From NCBI RefSeq assembly GCF_004792655.1, contig NZ_SRZC01000008.1, positions 1 to 64,000 of the forward strand: DNA of 64,000 bases, in the 5' to 3' direction. The translations under genes and the position numbers were made by a program. A model generated the notes under the pieces. It was given only the letters and a program-made list of their open reading frames with translations, made no database searches and was not told the DNA's origin. The stretch is from Palleniella muris (GTDB lineage: Bacteria; Bacteroidota; Bacteroidia; Bacteroidales; Bacteroidaceae). This document shows, piece by piece, positions 1 through 8,866 of the stretch (positions are counted from its first letter, which is position 1; each line of letters begins with the position of its first letter).

Positions 1-155
1 CATAGTCATGTTTGTTAAAAAATGTCTTAAATACAATTAGTTTAAACAACTTCAAATAAAAAAAGAAAAAAGGCGTAACCATTCATACGCTTGCCTTTCT
101 TCAGGTTACCGCCAAGTGACCTCGTACATAACAAGCAACGAATGGTTCACGCCTT

Positions 156-299
156 ATGGCGCGAACCTTCAAACTGCTTATCCTCATGTACGGAATATTG
201 GCGGTATTCGAAGAAAGAGAACAAGAGCTAAAAGCTCAATATATCTCACCCTCATGGGTGGCAAAATGTTATGGAATGGTGACGCGTCAGGTTATTTAA
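156..299 (+). CDS. Possible small protein, 47 aa
   Basis: An ATG-to-TAA ORF of 47 codons. It has a hydrophobic start (residues 5-18), then a charged stretch (EEREQELKAQ) and a C-terminus with SPSWVAKCYGMVTRQVI. The composition looks protein-like and is better than that of the overlapping frame 116-307. I do not recognise it. The start codon sits in the loop of a perfect hairpin (143-166), which would be unusual for an efficiently translated gene unless translation is regulated. No clear promoter precedes it. It could equally be chance coding inside a non-coding region. Confidence 0.25.
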   Translation: MARTFKLLILMYGILAVFEEREQELKAQYISPSWVAKCYGMVTRQVI

Positions 300-503
300 T
301 GTGTTAAAATTAAATAGTTTGCGAGTTTATGAAGATAGGCTTTCCCTGCCGTAGCACTCGCCATGAACACGCCGTATGCCTTGCATCGGCTGTCCTTTCA
401 TATGCGTCTCATTCTCTTTTATGTCTGTTTCTTAAACAATTAATTTAAAGGGTTATACATTCAATTAACTCTATTCTGCAAGCCATGCTACATGGCTACT
501 CGT

Positions 504-648
504 TGCAAAGATAGTGCAAGGCGAACGCAATAAAGTTCACTTTAATTGCTGAGCCGAAGCCTATCTTATGCAAAAGTAGTGCAAAGCGAACGCAATAAAG
601 TTTACTTTAATTGCTGAGCCGAAGCCTAACTTATGCAAAGATAGTGAA
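504..648. repeat. 65-bp tandem repeat, about 2.2 copies
   Basis: Two full units (504-568 and 569-633) differ at only a few positions, and a third begins at 634 and decays after about 15 bp. Each unit starts with tgcaaagatagtgc or a close variant. Each contains an imperfect hairpin around aaagttcacttt. On the minus strand each unit starts reads TATCTTTGCA or TACTTTTGCA, matching the Bacteroidetes -7 promoter motif, so the array carries repeated promoter-like elements pointing left. Confidence 0.85.
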
Positions 649-728
649 AATCTACAATATACGCAAATATTATGCCTGATTTTGTAGATGGCACTGACAA
701 TGCAAACTAATTTTGCGGACTAACTTGC

Positions 729-2057
729 CTACATTTTCCCATTATAAAACTCCATGAATGCGACTGTGCAATACTCATGGTCGGCTGCGGAACCGGTCTC
801 ACGCACACTGTGCATGGCAAGCACAGGATTGCCCATATCCACACCACGGAGAGGGAGAGAGGATGCGAGAATGTTGCCCAAGGTTGAGCCTCCGGCGACA
901 TCACTGTGGTTAACAAACCGCTGGCAAGGCACACCGGCGTGCTCACATATCTGCTGGAACACGGCTGCAGAGACGGCATCGCTGGCATATTTCTGTGAGG
1001 CATTGAACTTGATGACAGGTCCTCCGCCAAGCACAGGGTGGTTTGTAGGGTCGTATTTCTCAGAGTAGTTTGGATGCCATGCGTGTGCATTGTCTGCACT
1101 AATCATAAACGCGTGCTCCACAGCACGGTACATATCCTCTGCTGTTCCTCCCTGAGCGGAGACAAGACGCTCAATGAGCGACATGAGGAACGGACTGCCT
1201 GCCCCCTGCTTTGTCTGCGAACCGGTCTCCTCATTGTCAAAGACGGCAAGGACTTTCGTCACTTCCGGCACTGTGTCGCAAGAACTTACCAAGGCTTCCA
1301 TACCGGCATGAACCATGGAAAGGTCGTCAAGACGCCCTGCAGAAATCAGTTCATTGTGCATGCCGAAGAGACATGCCGGAGTGGTATCGTAAAGATAAAG
1401 GTCAAAATCAAGGATGTCTGTCGGCTCAACCATTGGCGCGCCGTCCCGACGTGTGGCGTTAAGTTCGTCGCAGACAGCCTTCATAAGCATGCCGTCACGC
1501 TCCAGTTCGTCATTGACAAATCCCATTATCGGGAGCATATCCTTCTGTTTTGACAGCTTCACACCGTCATTCACCAGCCGATTGAAGTGTATGGCGAGAT
1601 TGGAAATCTGCAGAAGCGGACGCTTGATGTGCAAAAGGCGTGTCTCAGGACTAAGAGGGTTTGATGTGCGAAGTATCACCCTGCCGGCAAGAGACAGCGG
1701 ACGATCAAACCAAGTTGACATTATAGCACCACCGTAAAGTTCGGTGTTCAGTTTCACCATTCCTCCCTCGCAACGAATCTCGGCATTAGGCTTTATGCGG
1801 AATGTAGGGGAATCGCTGTGCGCACATATCATCCTGAAGCCCGCATCACCTATGTTTTGGCTTCCGATATGGAATGCGAAGACAGCGGAATCATTCTTTG
1901 TCACATACAGTTTGTCACCAGGTTTGACAGCCGGCATACGGTCTTTGGCATCCACACGGATGTAACCGCTCTTGTCAAGCGTGTCGCAAACATTCTTAAC
2001 TGCAAGGAAATTAACCGGAGAAGCGTCAAGAAACGCCAAGAGTTTTTCTGTGTACAT
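729..2057 (-). CDS. M18 family aminopeptidase
   Basis: Predicted metallo-aminopeptidase of family M18 (aspartyl aminopeptidase/ApeB-like), a cytosolic enzyme removing N-terminal residues from peptides using two metal ions. Visible family motifs in order: ICAHSDSPTFR (first His ligand), STWFDRPLSLAGRV (bridging Asp), FDNEETGSQTKQGAGS (catalytic Glu pair), MISADNAHAWHPNY and, near the C-terminus, VNHSDVAGGSTLGN (last His). The length of 442 aa is normal for the family. I chose the ATG at 2057 (MYTEKLLAFLD) because the upstream in-frame extension is encoded by a low-complexity inverted-repeat region after cdsA. It follows cdsA on the same strand after 107 bp. Confidence 0.9.
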   Translation of the reverse strand: MYTEKLLAFLDASPVNFLAVKNVCDTLDKSGYIRVDAKDRMPAVKPGDKLYVTKNDSAVFAFHIGSQNIGDAGFRMICAHSDSPTFRIKPNAEIRCEGGMVKLNTELYGGAIMSTWFDRPLSLAGRVILRTSNPLSPETRLLHIKRPLLQISNLAIHFNRLVNDGVKLSKQKDMLPIMGFVNDELERDGMLMKAVCDELNATRRDGAPMVEPTDILDFDLYLYDTTPACLFGMHNELISAGRLDDLSMVHAGMEALVSSCDTVPEVTKVLAVFDNEETGSQTKQGAGSPFLMSLIERLVSAQGGTAEDMYRAVEHAFMISADNAHAWHPNYSEKYDPTNHPVLGGGPVIKFNASQKYASDAVSAAVFQQICEHAGVPCQRFVNHSDVAGGSTLGNILASSLPLRGVDMGNPVLAMHSVRETGSAADHEYCTVAFMEFYNGKM

Positions 2058-2110
2058 AGTGTTATTTTTTTTGTTATCAAAGTTCTGTCCTTTAAGGGCT
2101 TTAAAAACAT

Positions 2111-2159
2111 TTGAGGGCTTTAAGAACCCTAAAATCTTTAGAGTCCTTAAAGCCCTCAA
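2111..2159. repeat. Perfect 14-bp inverted repeat between cdsA and the M18 gene
   Basis: TTGAGGGCTTTAAG at 2111-2124 is the exact reverse complement of 2146-2159, with a 21-nt loop that itself holds ctaaa/tttag. A further partial copy of the arm (ttaagggctttaa) lies at about 2091-2103. It sits directly after the cdsA stop. There is no long U-run on the minus strand, so it is not a textbook terminator; RNA processing or partial attenuation between the two genes is possible. Confidence 0.7.
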
Positions 2160-2164
2160 GCTCA

Positions 2165-3046
2165 TTACTGCATGACGTACTGCAGAGCGTAAAGGTATAT
2201 AACACTTGCCGGAATGGCAAGAAGAGATGAATCAAAGCGGTCAAGCATTCCTCCATGTCCTGGAAGGATATTGCCGGAATCCTTAATGCCTATCGTGCGC
2301 TTGATAAGTGATTCCACCAAGTCGCCCCATGTGCCGAAAACCGCGACTACAACGCCAAGGCCTATCCATTTTGCAATATGTGATGACAGTGGCATAGGGT
2401 CAACGTATGAGGACGGGATATAAGAGAAATAGCCAATGAGAGCTGCCACTATAATCACGAATATTCCACCTCCAATACTGCCTTCCCATGATTTTGCCGG
2501 AGAGATGCGTGGGAACAGCTTGTGCTTTCCTAACAGCGAACCGGAACAATAGGCACCGGTGTCGTTTACCCACAAGAAGACAAACACGCTCAATGGCAGA
2601 AGATACTGGTACTCAACGTATCCGTCAACGTTCTGAAACGCAAGGATATTGATTGTGGAGAACGGCAATGCGATGTACATCTGTCCCATCATCGTGTACG
2701 CCCAGTCAGCCAACGGATTGGGATTGCCTGTGTACAGTTCGCTGACAAGCAGATAAATGATTGTCAGAAGATAAGGTATGAACACCTCAGCCGTAGACAT
2801 TCCGCTGACGAAAGCGGAAGTTGCAAGAAAGAGGCACACACCTGCTGCGGTGGAGATGAAACGGTTGACGGAGACATTCTCCACATTGTCATTGACAAGC
2901 CCTGTATATTCCCATATAGACATTCCCGTTATCAGGGTAAACAGGAACACCATCGATGTCGGCTTTAGAAAGCAAGTGACAAGGGCGGCTACAAAGAACA
3001 CGCCCGTTATTGCCCTCACTATCAGATTTTTCTGTTTTTCAGTCAT
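2165..3046 (-). CDS. cdsA: Phosphatidate cytidylyltransferase
   Basis: Makes CDP-diacylglycerol from phosphatidic acid and CTP, the branch-point precursor of the membrane phospholipids, and acts in the inner membrane. The 293-residue protein is mostly hydrophobic with about eight predicted membrane segments. It carries the full CDP-diglyceride synthetase signature at residues 246-271 (SLIKRTIGIKD followed by LPGHGGMLDR), including the KD and HGGxxDR residues that bind metal and substrate. It begins 22 bp after the ftsH stop on the same strand, so an rsfS-ftsH-cdsA transcription unit is likely. Length and motifs are normal. Confidence 0.95.
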   Translation of the reverse strand: MTEKQKNLIVRAITGVFFVAALVTCFLKPTSMVFLFTLITGMSIWEYTGLVNDNVENVSVNRFISTAAGVCLFLATSAFVSGMSTAEVFIPYLLTIIYLLVSELYTGNPNPLADWAYTMMGQMYIALPFSTINILAFQNVDGYVEYQYLLPLSVFVFLWVNDTGAYCSGSLLGKHKLFPRISPAKSWEGSIGGGIFVIIVAALIGYFSYIPSSYVDPMPLSSHIAKWIGLGVVVAVFGTWGDLVESLIKRTIGIKDSGNILPGHGGMLDRFDSSLLAIPASVIYLYALQYVMQ

Positions 3047-3068
3047 AGCATTAAGGTTATTATACGCA

Positions 3069-5120
3069 TCACGCGTCTTTTGGAGTTGTGTCTGTAATCA
3101 CATCATCAGCCTGTGGGTTGCCTTCAGGAACAGAAACAGAAATGTCAGCTGTTTTTGTCTCATCGTCAGAAGAGAGCAGTTCCTCTGAGCGTGAAGCCCA
3201 TTGGCGTTTGCCAAAGATGCGCTCAACATCCTCTGCAAAGATGACCTCTCTGTCTATCAGCAACTGTGCCAATGCGTTATGCCCCTCACTATATTTCTCC
3301 AGCAGTTTCTTTGCACGGACATACTGCTCACTAATCATCTTCTGCACCTCCTCGTCTATAAGTCGTGCGGTAGTGTCAGAATATGGTTTTGTAAATGAAT
3401 ACTGATCCTGATTATAGTAGCAAAGATTAGGCAAAGCGTCACTCATACCTGCATACGCTACCATAGAGTAAGCCGCCTTTGTGGAACGCTCAAGGTCATT
3501 CATTGCACCAGTAGAGATTCTTCCGAGGAACACATCTTCTGCTGCACGACCGCCGAGAAGTGCACAGATTTCGTCCAGCATAGCCTCCTTTGTCGTTATC
3601 TGACGCTCCTCAGGAAGATACCATGCAGCACCGAGAGCCCTTCCGCGCGGTACGATTGTCACCTTGACAAGCGGATTGGCATACTGACAGAACCAACTGA
3701 TTGTGGCATGACCAGCCTCATGATATGCAATGGCTTTCTTTTCATCCGCAGTCATTACTTTGGTCTTTTTCTCCAGACCACCAATGATACGGTCGACAGC
3801 AGCAAGGAAGTCCTGCTGTGTGACAGCCTTCTTGTCGGCACGGGCGGCTATCAGTGCAGCCTCATTGCAGACATTTGCAATGTCCGCACCGGAGAATCCC
3901 GGTGTCTGACGGGCAAGAAGCTCTATGTCAAGGTCTTTGTCTATCTTGACAGGACGCAAATGAACCTTGAAGATTGCCTTACGCTCATTGAGGTCAGGCA
4001 GTTCGACATGAATCTCACGGTCAAAGCGTCCGGCACGCAAAAGTGCCTTATCAAGCATGTCGACACGGTTTGTTGCTGCAAGAATAATCACACCGGAGTT
4101 TGTTCCGAAGCCATCCATCTCAGTCAGAAGGGCATTAAGAGTGTTCTCGCGCTCGTCATTTCCTCCCATTCCCGGATGATTGGAACGTGCACGACCGACA
4201 GCATCAATCTCATCGATGAAGATGATGCTTGGCGCTTTTGCCTTTGCCTTGTTGAACAAATCGCGCACTCTGGATGCACCAACACCCACGAACATCTCCA
4301 CAAAGTCAGAACCTGACATTGAGAAGAAAGGCACTCCTGCCTCTCCGGCAACAGCCTTGGCAAGGAGAGTCTTACCTGTTCCCGGAGGACCTACAAGCAA
4401 TGCGCCCTTAGGAATCTTGCCTCCGAGGTCGGTGTATTTCTTAGGGTTCTTCAGGAACTCAACTATTTCTTGCACCTCCTGCTTGGCACCCTCCTGACCT
4501 GCAACATCCTTGAATGTTATGTCATGAGAATTATCCTTTCCGTACTCCTGTGCCTTGCTCTTGCCTACATTGAAGATACTGCTTCCGCCGGCAGAGCCAC
4601 CCCCACCGAAACCGCCACTCATGCGGCGGATGATGAATATCCATATCGCAATGAAGAATATCGTCGGAGCAAGTGAAAGGAGGATGTCAAGGAAGCCATT
4701 GTGGCTAACCTCATATTCAAGGTTTCCGTTGAAATGCTTCTGTGCCTGCTGAGCGTCAAGGAATTTCTCCACCTGGTCAACAGAACCGAAATTCACATTA
4801 ACATAGGGATTGACACCCACCTGCTTGGCACCGGTGTGGAACACCTGACGGACATGCTCCGCCTTAACATACATCTTGAGGGAAGACTCACTCTTGTTTA
4901 CAACAACCTTGGAGGCATATCCATGACTAACAAACTGCTTGAAGTCACTGTATGATGCTTCCGTGGAAGACTGTTTTCCTATATTTCCACCACCGGTGAA
5001 AAAGAAATAGGCAAGTATTACGATTATTATCGCATAAAGCCAATTCAGATTAAATCGTGGCATTTTCGGACCCTTTGGCATGTTGTCCGGTCCGAAGCCT
5101 CCTACTGGTGATTTTGCCAT
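3069..5120 (-). CDS. ftsH: ATP-dependent zinc metalloprotease FtsH
   Basis: Membrane-anchored AAA+ protease that degrades misfolded membrane proteins and regulatory substrates. Order of parts in 683 aa: N-terminal membrane segment (about 27-43), periplasmic domain, second membrane segment (about 146-165), a Gly-rich linker (169-180), AAA domain with Walker A GPPGTGKT at 244-251, pore loop near 273-281 and Walker B IIFIDEID at 299-306, then the peptidase domain with HEAGH at 467-471 and a probable third zinc ligand Asp542. The C-terminal tail is acidic and Ser/Thr-rich. All catalytic residues are present. It lies between rsfS upstream and cdsA downstream. Confidence 0.97.
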   Translation of the reverse strand: MAKSPVGGFGPDNMPKGPKMPRFNLNWLYAIIIVILAYFFFTGGGNIGKQSSTEASYSDFKQFVSHGYASKVVVNKSESSLKMYVKAEHVRQVFHTGAKQVGVNPYVNVNFGSVDQVEKFLDAQQAQKHFNGNLEYEVSHNGFLDILLSLAPTIFFIAIWIFIIRRMSGGFGGGGSAGGSSIFNVGKSKAQEYGKDNSHDITFKDVAGQEGAKQEVQEIVEFLKNPKKYTDLGGKIPKGALLVGPPGTGKTLLAKAVAGEAGVPFFSMSGSDFVEMFVGVGASRVRDLFNKAKAKAPSIIFIDEIDAVGRARSNHPGMGGNDERENTLNALLTEMDGFGTNSGVIILAATNRVDMLDKALLRAGRFDREIHVELPDLNERKAIFKVHLRPVKIDKDLDIELLARQTPGFSGADIANVCNEAALIAARADKKAVTQQDFLAAVDRIIGGLEKKTKVMTADEKKAIAYHEAGHATISWFCQYANPLVKVTIVPRGRALGAAWYLPEERQITTKEAMLDEICALLGGRAAEDVFLGRISTGAMNDLERSTKAAYSMVAYAGMSDALPNLCYYNQDQYSFTKPYSDTTARLIDEEVQKMISEQYVRAKKLLEKYSEGHNALAQLLIDREVIFAEDVERIFGKRQWASRSEELLSSDDETKTADISVSVPEGNPQADDVITDTTPKDA

Positions 5121-5237
5121 AGTCGAACTTTGTCCGAAATATTTTTTACTTTTTGAATTATATAATTATGTATTGCTTTGGTAAAAGCCATGAAACATAC
5201 ACAACTTCATGGCACTGCATAAACAAGCAACCTTGGG

Positions 5238-5600
5238 TCAGTCCACGTCAGGAATGACTTCCGACGGAGCATCTGACCACAAATGCTCCAAATCGTAATG
5301 CTCGCGTGTCTCAGGGACAAATATGTGAACCATGATGTCAACATAGTCCATTGCCACCCAAACACAGTTTTCAAGACCGGCAGTCTTTATCGGCTTTTCT
5401 TTTAGGTCCACACGCATCTTCTCCTCTATATTGTCGGAGATTGCCTCAACCTGTGACGGAGAGCCACCTTCACAGACAACAAATGCTTTTGTTATGCAAC
5501 CATCAATATCCGAAAGGTCTATCACTGTTATTCCACGACCTTTTTTATCCTGTATGGTCTCTACAACTTTGTTGACTAATGTCTTTATTTCTTCTGTCAT
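5238..5600 (-). CDS. rsfS: Ribosomal silencing factor RsfS
   Basis: Binds ribosomal protein uL14 and blocks joining of the 30S and 50S subunits during starvation. The 120-aa product starting MTEEIKTLVNKVV is typical in size and shows the family pattern: VIDLSDIDGCITKAFVVCEGGS, GLENCVWVAMDYVDIMVHIF and a terminal REHYDLEHLWSDA. The start at 5600 was preferred over an extension to 5729, which would run through the promoter motif at 5638-5645. It is probably the first gene of the rsfS-ftsH-cdsA unit, with 117 bp between rsfS and ftsH. Confidence 0.93.
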   Translation of the reverse strand: MTEEIKTLVNKVVETIQDKKGRGITVIDLSDIDGCITKAFVVCEGGSPSQVEAISDNIEEKMRVDLKEKPIKTAGLENCVWVAMDYVDIMVHIFVPETREHYDLEHLWSDAPSEVIPDVD

Positions 5601-5637
5601 GATTATCTTATTTATAATTATGTGATTTCTTAGGTTG

Positions 5638-5645
5638 CAAAGGTA
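5638..5645 (-). promoter_or_regulatory. Promoter -7 element for rsfS
   Basis: Reads TACCTTTG on the minus strand, the Bacteroidetes TAnnTTTG consensus, 38 bp upstream of the rsfS start. No good -33 TTTG is seen at the expected spacing. Confidence 0.6.
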
Positions 5646-5746
5646 CACTATTTCTATTGAATAAGCATCGTAGAGGCTCTTTTTTTGTGTTTTTTTATGT
5701 AATACAAAGGAAAAACACATGTTTTTCAAAAAAAAACAGCAAAAAG

Positions 5747-5778
5747 TTTGGTGGTTTCAAAAAAACTCCGTACCTTTG
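5747..5778 (+). promoter_or_regulatory. Promoter of tRNA-Gln
   Basis: TTTG (5747-5750), 20-bp spacer, TACCTTTG (5771-5778): a full Bacteroidetes promoter about 50 bp before the tRNA. The sequence just after the -7 element (CACTCGC) matches the same position of the tRNA-Lys and tRNA-fMet promoters. Confidence 0.8.
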
Positions 5779-5829
5779 CACTCGCAATTGAGAAACACAG
5801 TTGCAGTGCTAAGAGAAGCACATCAAAAT

Positions 5830-5900
5830 TGGGGTATGGTGTAATGGTAACACTGCAGATTCTGGTCCTGCCTTTTCTGGTTCGAGTCCGGATACCCCAA
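5830..5900 (+). tRNA. tRNA-Gln (anticodon CTG)
   Basis: Cloverleaf folds by hand: acceptor TGGGGTA/TACCCCA, D arm GTGT/ACAC, anticodon loop TTCTGGT with CTG at 5862-5864, T arm TCTGG-TTCGAGT-CCGGA, discriminator A, no encoded CCA. The anticodon stem GCAGA/CCTGC has an A-C mismatch next to the loop, and position 37 is G. A terminator follows directly. Confidence 0.9.
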
Positions 5901-5906
5901 CGAAGA

Positions 5907-5938
5907 AAAGCCGAGGTTCTTTTGAATCTCGGCTTTTT
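5907..5938 (+). terminator. Rho-independent terminator after tRNA-Gln
   Basis: AAGCCGAGGTTC, short loop, GAATCTCGGCTT followed by a T-run; starts 7 bp after the tRNA. Confidence 0.9.
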
Positions 5939-6039
5939 CTGTTTACGCATCTACACATACTTCGCACAACACTTCTAACCAGCGAAACCAAGAACCGGCA
6001 GGCATTCCCCACACTACCTCTCTTCCATCCGGACAAACA

Positions 6040-6084
6040 AAAAAAAAGATGCTTAAAACCAAACTGTTTGCGGTTTTAAGCATC
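6040..6084 (-). terminator. Rho-independent terminator after tRNA-Lys
   Basis: On the minus strand a perfect 13-bp stem (GATGCTTAAAACC with 6072-6084), an 11-nt loop, then an eight-base U-run at 6047-6040. Confidence 0.92.
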
Positions 6085-6089
6085 TTTTC

Positions 6090-6165
6090 TGGTGATCCGC
6101 TTGGGGCTCGAACCCAAGACCCCAACATTAAAAGTGTTGTGCTCTACCAACTGAGCTAGCGGATC
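6090..6165 (-). tRNA. tRNA-Lys (anticodon TTT), CCA encoded
   Basis: Acceptor GATCCGC/GCGGATC, D arm GCTCAGTTGGTAGAGC, anticodon loop CTTTTAA, T loop GTTCGAG, discriminator A and an encoded CCA (unlike the other tRNAs in this window). 76 nt. Confidence 0.95.
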
Positions 6166-6196
6166 TCCGTTTCTACTTTGTTTTCAAAAGCGAGTG

Positions 6197-6204
6197 CAAA
6201 GGTA
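6197..6204 (-). promoter_or_regulatory. Promoter -7 element for tRNA-Lys
   Basis: TACCTTTG on the minus strand, followed by a block of about 19 nt (GCACTCGC then TTTTGAAAACAA) that is identical at the tRNA-fMet promoter near 23616-23642. Confidence 0.75.
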
Positions 6205-6422
6205 CTCATAAAAAATGAAATGAGAAAATATTTGAAGACAAAATGCATTTTTGTTAGATAATATTAACAAAAAGGACAGAAACAGACAAAATACGATACT
6301 ATTACATGCTGTAAAGAACAGTAAACAGAAATGGGGTCCGATAGCAGGTGTTTATGCCGCTTTCGGAACCCATTTCTATCATATCTAAGTTATCAACAAT
6401 ATTAATTATGTCTTCAGGAATT

Positions 6423-7577
6423 TTACAGAACCTTCTTGTAAAGCTCGACAATCTCGGCTTCTGTCACATCACGTGGGTTGCCAGGAGTGCAGACGTCAGT
6501 GATTGCCTGTGCTGCAAGTGCAGGAATGTCTTCCTCCTTGATTCCGAGTTCTGTGAGAGTCTGAGGTATTCCTACACGTATAGAAAGAGCCTTGACAGCA
6601 TCCACGGCAGCCTTAGCAGCCTCTTCAGGTGTCATTCCGTCTGTGTTTACGCCCATTGTCTTTGCTATGATGCCGAACTTCTCGATGCACTTAGGCATGT
6701 TGAACTCCATGATTGTAGGAAGGAGAAGTGCATTGGCAACACCGTGAGGTATGTCGTGGAGTGAGCCCATAGGGTGAGCCATGCCATGGACAAGTCCGAG
6801 ACCGACATTAGAGAAAGCCTGTGCTGCAATGTACTGTGCAAGTGCCATTCCCTCACGGCCGACAGGATTTGTTGGCTCATCGACAGCGATAGGAAGGTTT
6901 TCGGCAATCATCTTGATAGCCTGAAGCTCATACATGTCAGACATTACCCATGCGCCTTTTGTGATATAGCCTTCAATAGCATGTGTGAGAGCGTCCATGC
7001 CTGTTGCTGCTGTAAGTCCCTTTGGAAGAGAATACATCAGTTCCGGGTCAACGATAGCCACGGCAGGGATGTCGTTAGGGTCTACACATACCATTTTAGC
7101 CTGACGCTCCTCATCAATGATGACATAGTTGATTGTCACCTCCGCACCTGTACCTGCAGTAGTAGGGAGTGCGATGATTGGCACGCTCTTTTTCTTTGTT
7201 GGAGCGCAGCCTTCGAGGCTTACGATGTCTGAGAATTCCGGGTTATTGGCAACAATGCCGATACCCTTTGCTGTGTCCATGGAAGAACCGCCACCAATAG
7301 CGATGATACAGTCCGCTCCGGAAGCCTTGAATGCCTCAACACCCTGCTTTACGTTTGTAACAGTAGGGTTAGGCTTGATTTCAGAGTAAATTTCATAAGG
7401 GAAATTCACATCATCAAGCACCTCTGTCACTTTTGCTGTTGTACCGACCTTGATAAGCCCTTTGTCAGAACAGACAAGGGCTTTTTTCAGTCCCATGCGG
7501 TTAAGTACTTCCGGGAGTTCCTTGCGACATCCCGCACCGAAATATGATACTTCGTTAAGAATGAATCTTTGTGCCAT
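6423..7577 (-). CDS. fucO: Iron-containing alcohol dehydrogenase, lactaldehyde reductase-like
   Basis: Group III metal-dependent alcohol dehydrogenase of 384 aa, the length of FucO, which reduces L-lactaldehyde to 1,2-propanediol with NADH after fucose or rhamnose breakdown. The NAD-binding GGGSSMD lies at 95-101. The likely metal ligands are all present: Asp195 and His199 in GMDALTHA, His264 in VHGMAHP and His278 in DIPHGVAN. Its neighbours do not include fucose or rhamnose genes, so the in vivo substrate could be another aldehyde or diol. It is a monocistronic minus-strand gene or lies at the end of a unit with the permease at 7602, 24 bp upstream. Confidence 0.85.
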   Translation of the reverse strand: MAQRFILNEVSYFGAGCRKELPEVLNRMGLKKALVCSDKGLIKVGTTAKVTEVLDDVNFPYEIYSEIKPNPTVTNVKQGVEAFKASGADCIIAIGGGSSMDTAKGIGIVANNPEFSDIVSLEGCAPTKKKSVPIIALPTTAGTGAEVTINYVIIDEERQAKMVCVDPNDIPAVAIVDPELMYSLPKGLTAATGMDALTHAIEGYITKGAWVMSDMYELQAIKMIAENLPIAVDEPTNPVGREGMALAQYIAAQAFSNVGLGLVHGMAHPMGSLHDIPHGVANALLLPTIMEFNMPKCIEKFGIIAKTMGVNTDGMTPEEAAKAAVDAVKALSIRVGIPQTLTELGIKEEDIPALAAQAITDVCTPGNPRDVTEAEIVELYKKVL

Positions 7578-7601
7578 AAATGTTTTTTGTTAGTTTGATT
7601 T

Positions 7602-8747
7602 TTATTTAATGTTGGAGTTTTTGTCGAGGTTGCCTGTACTGTCAATATTGCCAATACTATTGGTACAGTCTGTTTCCATATTATTGCCACCGGACACATA
7701 CCGTTTCCAATATGTCAGGAGTATCGTTGTCAACGGCAAAGCTATTATGAGCCCTATGAATCCAAGCAGAGAGCCCCATACTGACAATGACAGAAGCAGT
7801 ATGGCAGGGTTCATTCCCATAGCCTTCCCCATTATCCTCGGAGTGACAATCATGTCTATTATTATCTGCACTATTGCGAATATTGCAACGGCAGAAGCGA
7901 AAATCACCCAAAAGTTCTGTCCGGTGTCGGCAGCCTTCATCAGGGCAAGGAATGCTGTCGGGATAAGCGCAAAGGTGTGCAGATATGGCACAAGGTCAAG
8001 TATACCTATAAGGATGCCGAGACCTATAGCCATCGGAAAGCCGATAATAGTGAATCCGATGCAGAAAAGGATGCCCATTATAAGTGCCACAAGTGATTGT
8101 CCGCGGACATAGCTGTTCATCGCTACAGAAACATCGCGTATGAGCGACTGCACGAAAGGACGGTTGTTTGCAGGAAACATATTCACGCATGCGTCCGTAA
8201 GTTTCTCATAATCAAGAAGTATGAAAAACATATAGAGCAATGTGATACATGAGCCCACGAAACTCTTTATGAATGTGAATGTCTCTGTCACGACATCAAT
8301 CACCCCCGGAGCCGTATGCTTCACAATATCACTGAAATTCTTAGAGAGGAAGAAATTGTCAATCTCTGCACGGTAAGTCACGAACAACTCATTCAGTGCC
8401 TCCGGAATACTGTCAATATGCGCATGCCGGTGAATGTAGTTTGTAGCTATCTCTCCAAGTCTCTGAAACTGTTCTACCATTGGAGGAATGATGGCAAGAG
8501 TCACTCCCGTCAGTACCACGGCAACGATAATGACCGTTATTATTATTGCCAATGCGCGGATGCGTATCCGCATGACGCGCTCCACAAAGGTGACAATGGG
8601 AAACAGCAGATATGCCAATCCCCATGCCACGAAGAACGGGAGCAGCACACTACTGAGATAGTTGACAATAAGGAACACAGCCACAACAGCAATAGCTGTC
8701 ATCACCCAGCGGATAAAGCGGTCAAATGTTATTTCGCTTTGAATCAT
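7602..8747 (-). CDS. AI-2E family transporter / permease
   Basis: Polytopic inner-membrane protein of 381 aa of the AI-2E transporter (PerM/YhhT/TqsA) family. Hydrophobic blocks occur near residues 10-45, 60-85, 155-175 and in four segments from about 210 to 340, with the family-typical long extracytoplasmic region between the first and second half. Substrate is not predictable; members range from autoinducer-2 exporters to Na+/H+ antiporters. The last 25 residues form an Asn- and Asp-rich hydrophilic tail (DSTGNLDKNSNIK). No luxS is in view. Confidence 0.8.
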   Translation of the reverse strand: MIQSEITFDRFIRWVMTAIAVVAVFLIVNYLSSVLLPFFVAWGLAYLLFPIVTFVERVMRIRIRALAIIITVIIVAVVLTGVTLAIIPPMVEQFQRLGEIATNYIHRHAHIDSIPEALNELFVTYRAEIDNFFLSKNFSDIVKHTAPGVIDVVTETFTFIKSFVGSCITLLYMFFILLDYEKLTDACVNMFPANNRPFVQSLIRDVSVAMNSYVRGQSLVALIMGILFCIGFTIIGFPMAIGLGILIGILDLVPYLHTFALIPTAFLALMKAADTGQNFWVIFASAVAIFAIVQIIIDMIVTPRIMGKAMGMNPAILLLSLSVWGSLLGFIGLIIALPLTTILLTYWKRYVSGGNNMETDCTNSIGNIDSTGNLDKNSNIK

Positions 8748-8866
8748 TTTATGTCGGATGTTTCTGAGGTTTTATGTTAATCAGTAACTATTGTAAATAA
8801 CTTTCAACAGTTACTTAATCGCGTATTCTCACGGCATTAGTGGCAATGTCATATACGTCACTTGTG

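Larger units (their letters stand above)
1..728. other. Intergenic region left of the M18 peptidase
   Basis: No convincing long gene lies here. The stretch holds several small hairpins: GGTTC-a-CGCC/GGCG-c-GAACC at about 143-166, CACCC/GGGTG at about 247-259 and AGCCATG/CATGGCT at 481-497. It also holds a possible 47-codon ORF at 156-299 and a 65-bp tandem repeat at 504-648, both listed separately. The density of hairpins could mean a structured RNA, but I recognise no known family: RNase P, tmRNA and SRP RNA signature sequences are absent. Confidence 0.5.

Noticed and set aside
116..307. 63-codon ORF overlapping the 47-aa candidate
   Set aside because: Composition is less protein-like than the overlapping frame at 156-299 and it has no promoter or recognisable motif.
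1..480. RNase P, tmRNA or SRP RNA
   Set aside because: Signature sequences of those RNAs are absent on both strands.
3708..4316. 202-codon ORF opposite ftsH
   Set aside because: It is the antisense shadow of a strongly conserved gene; no independent signals.
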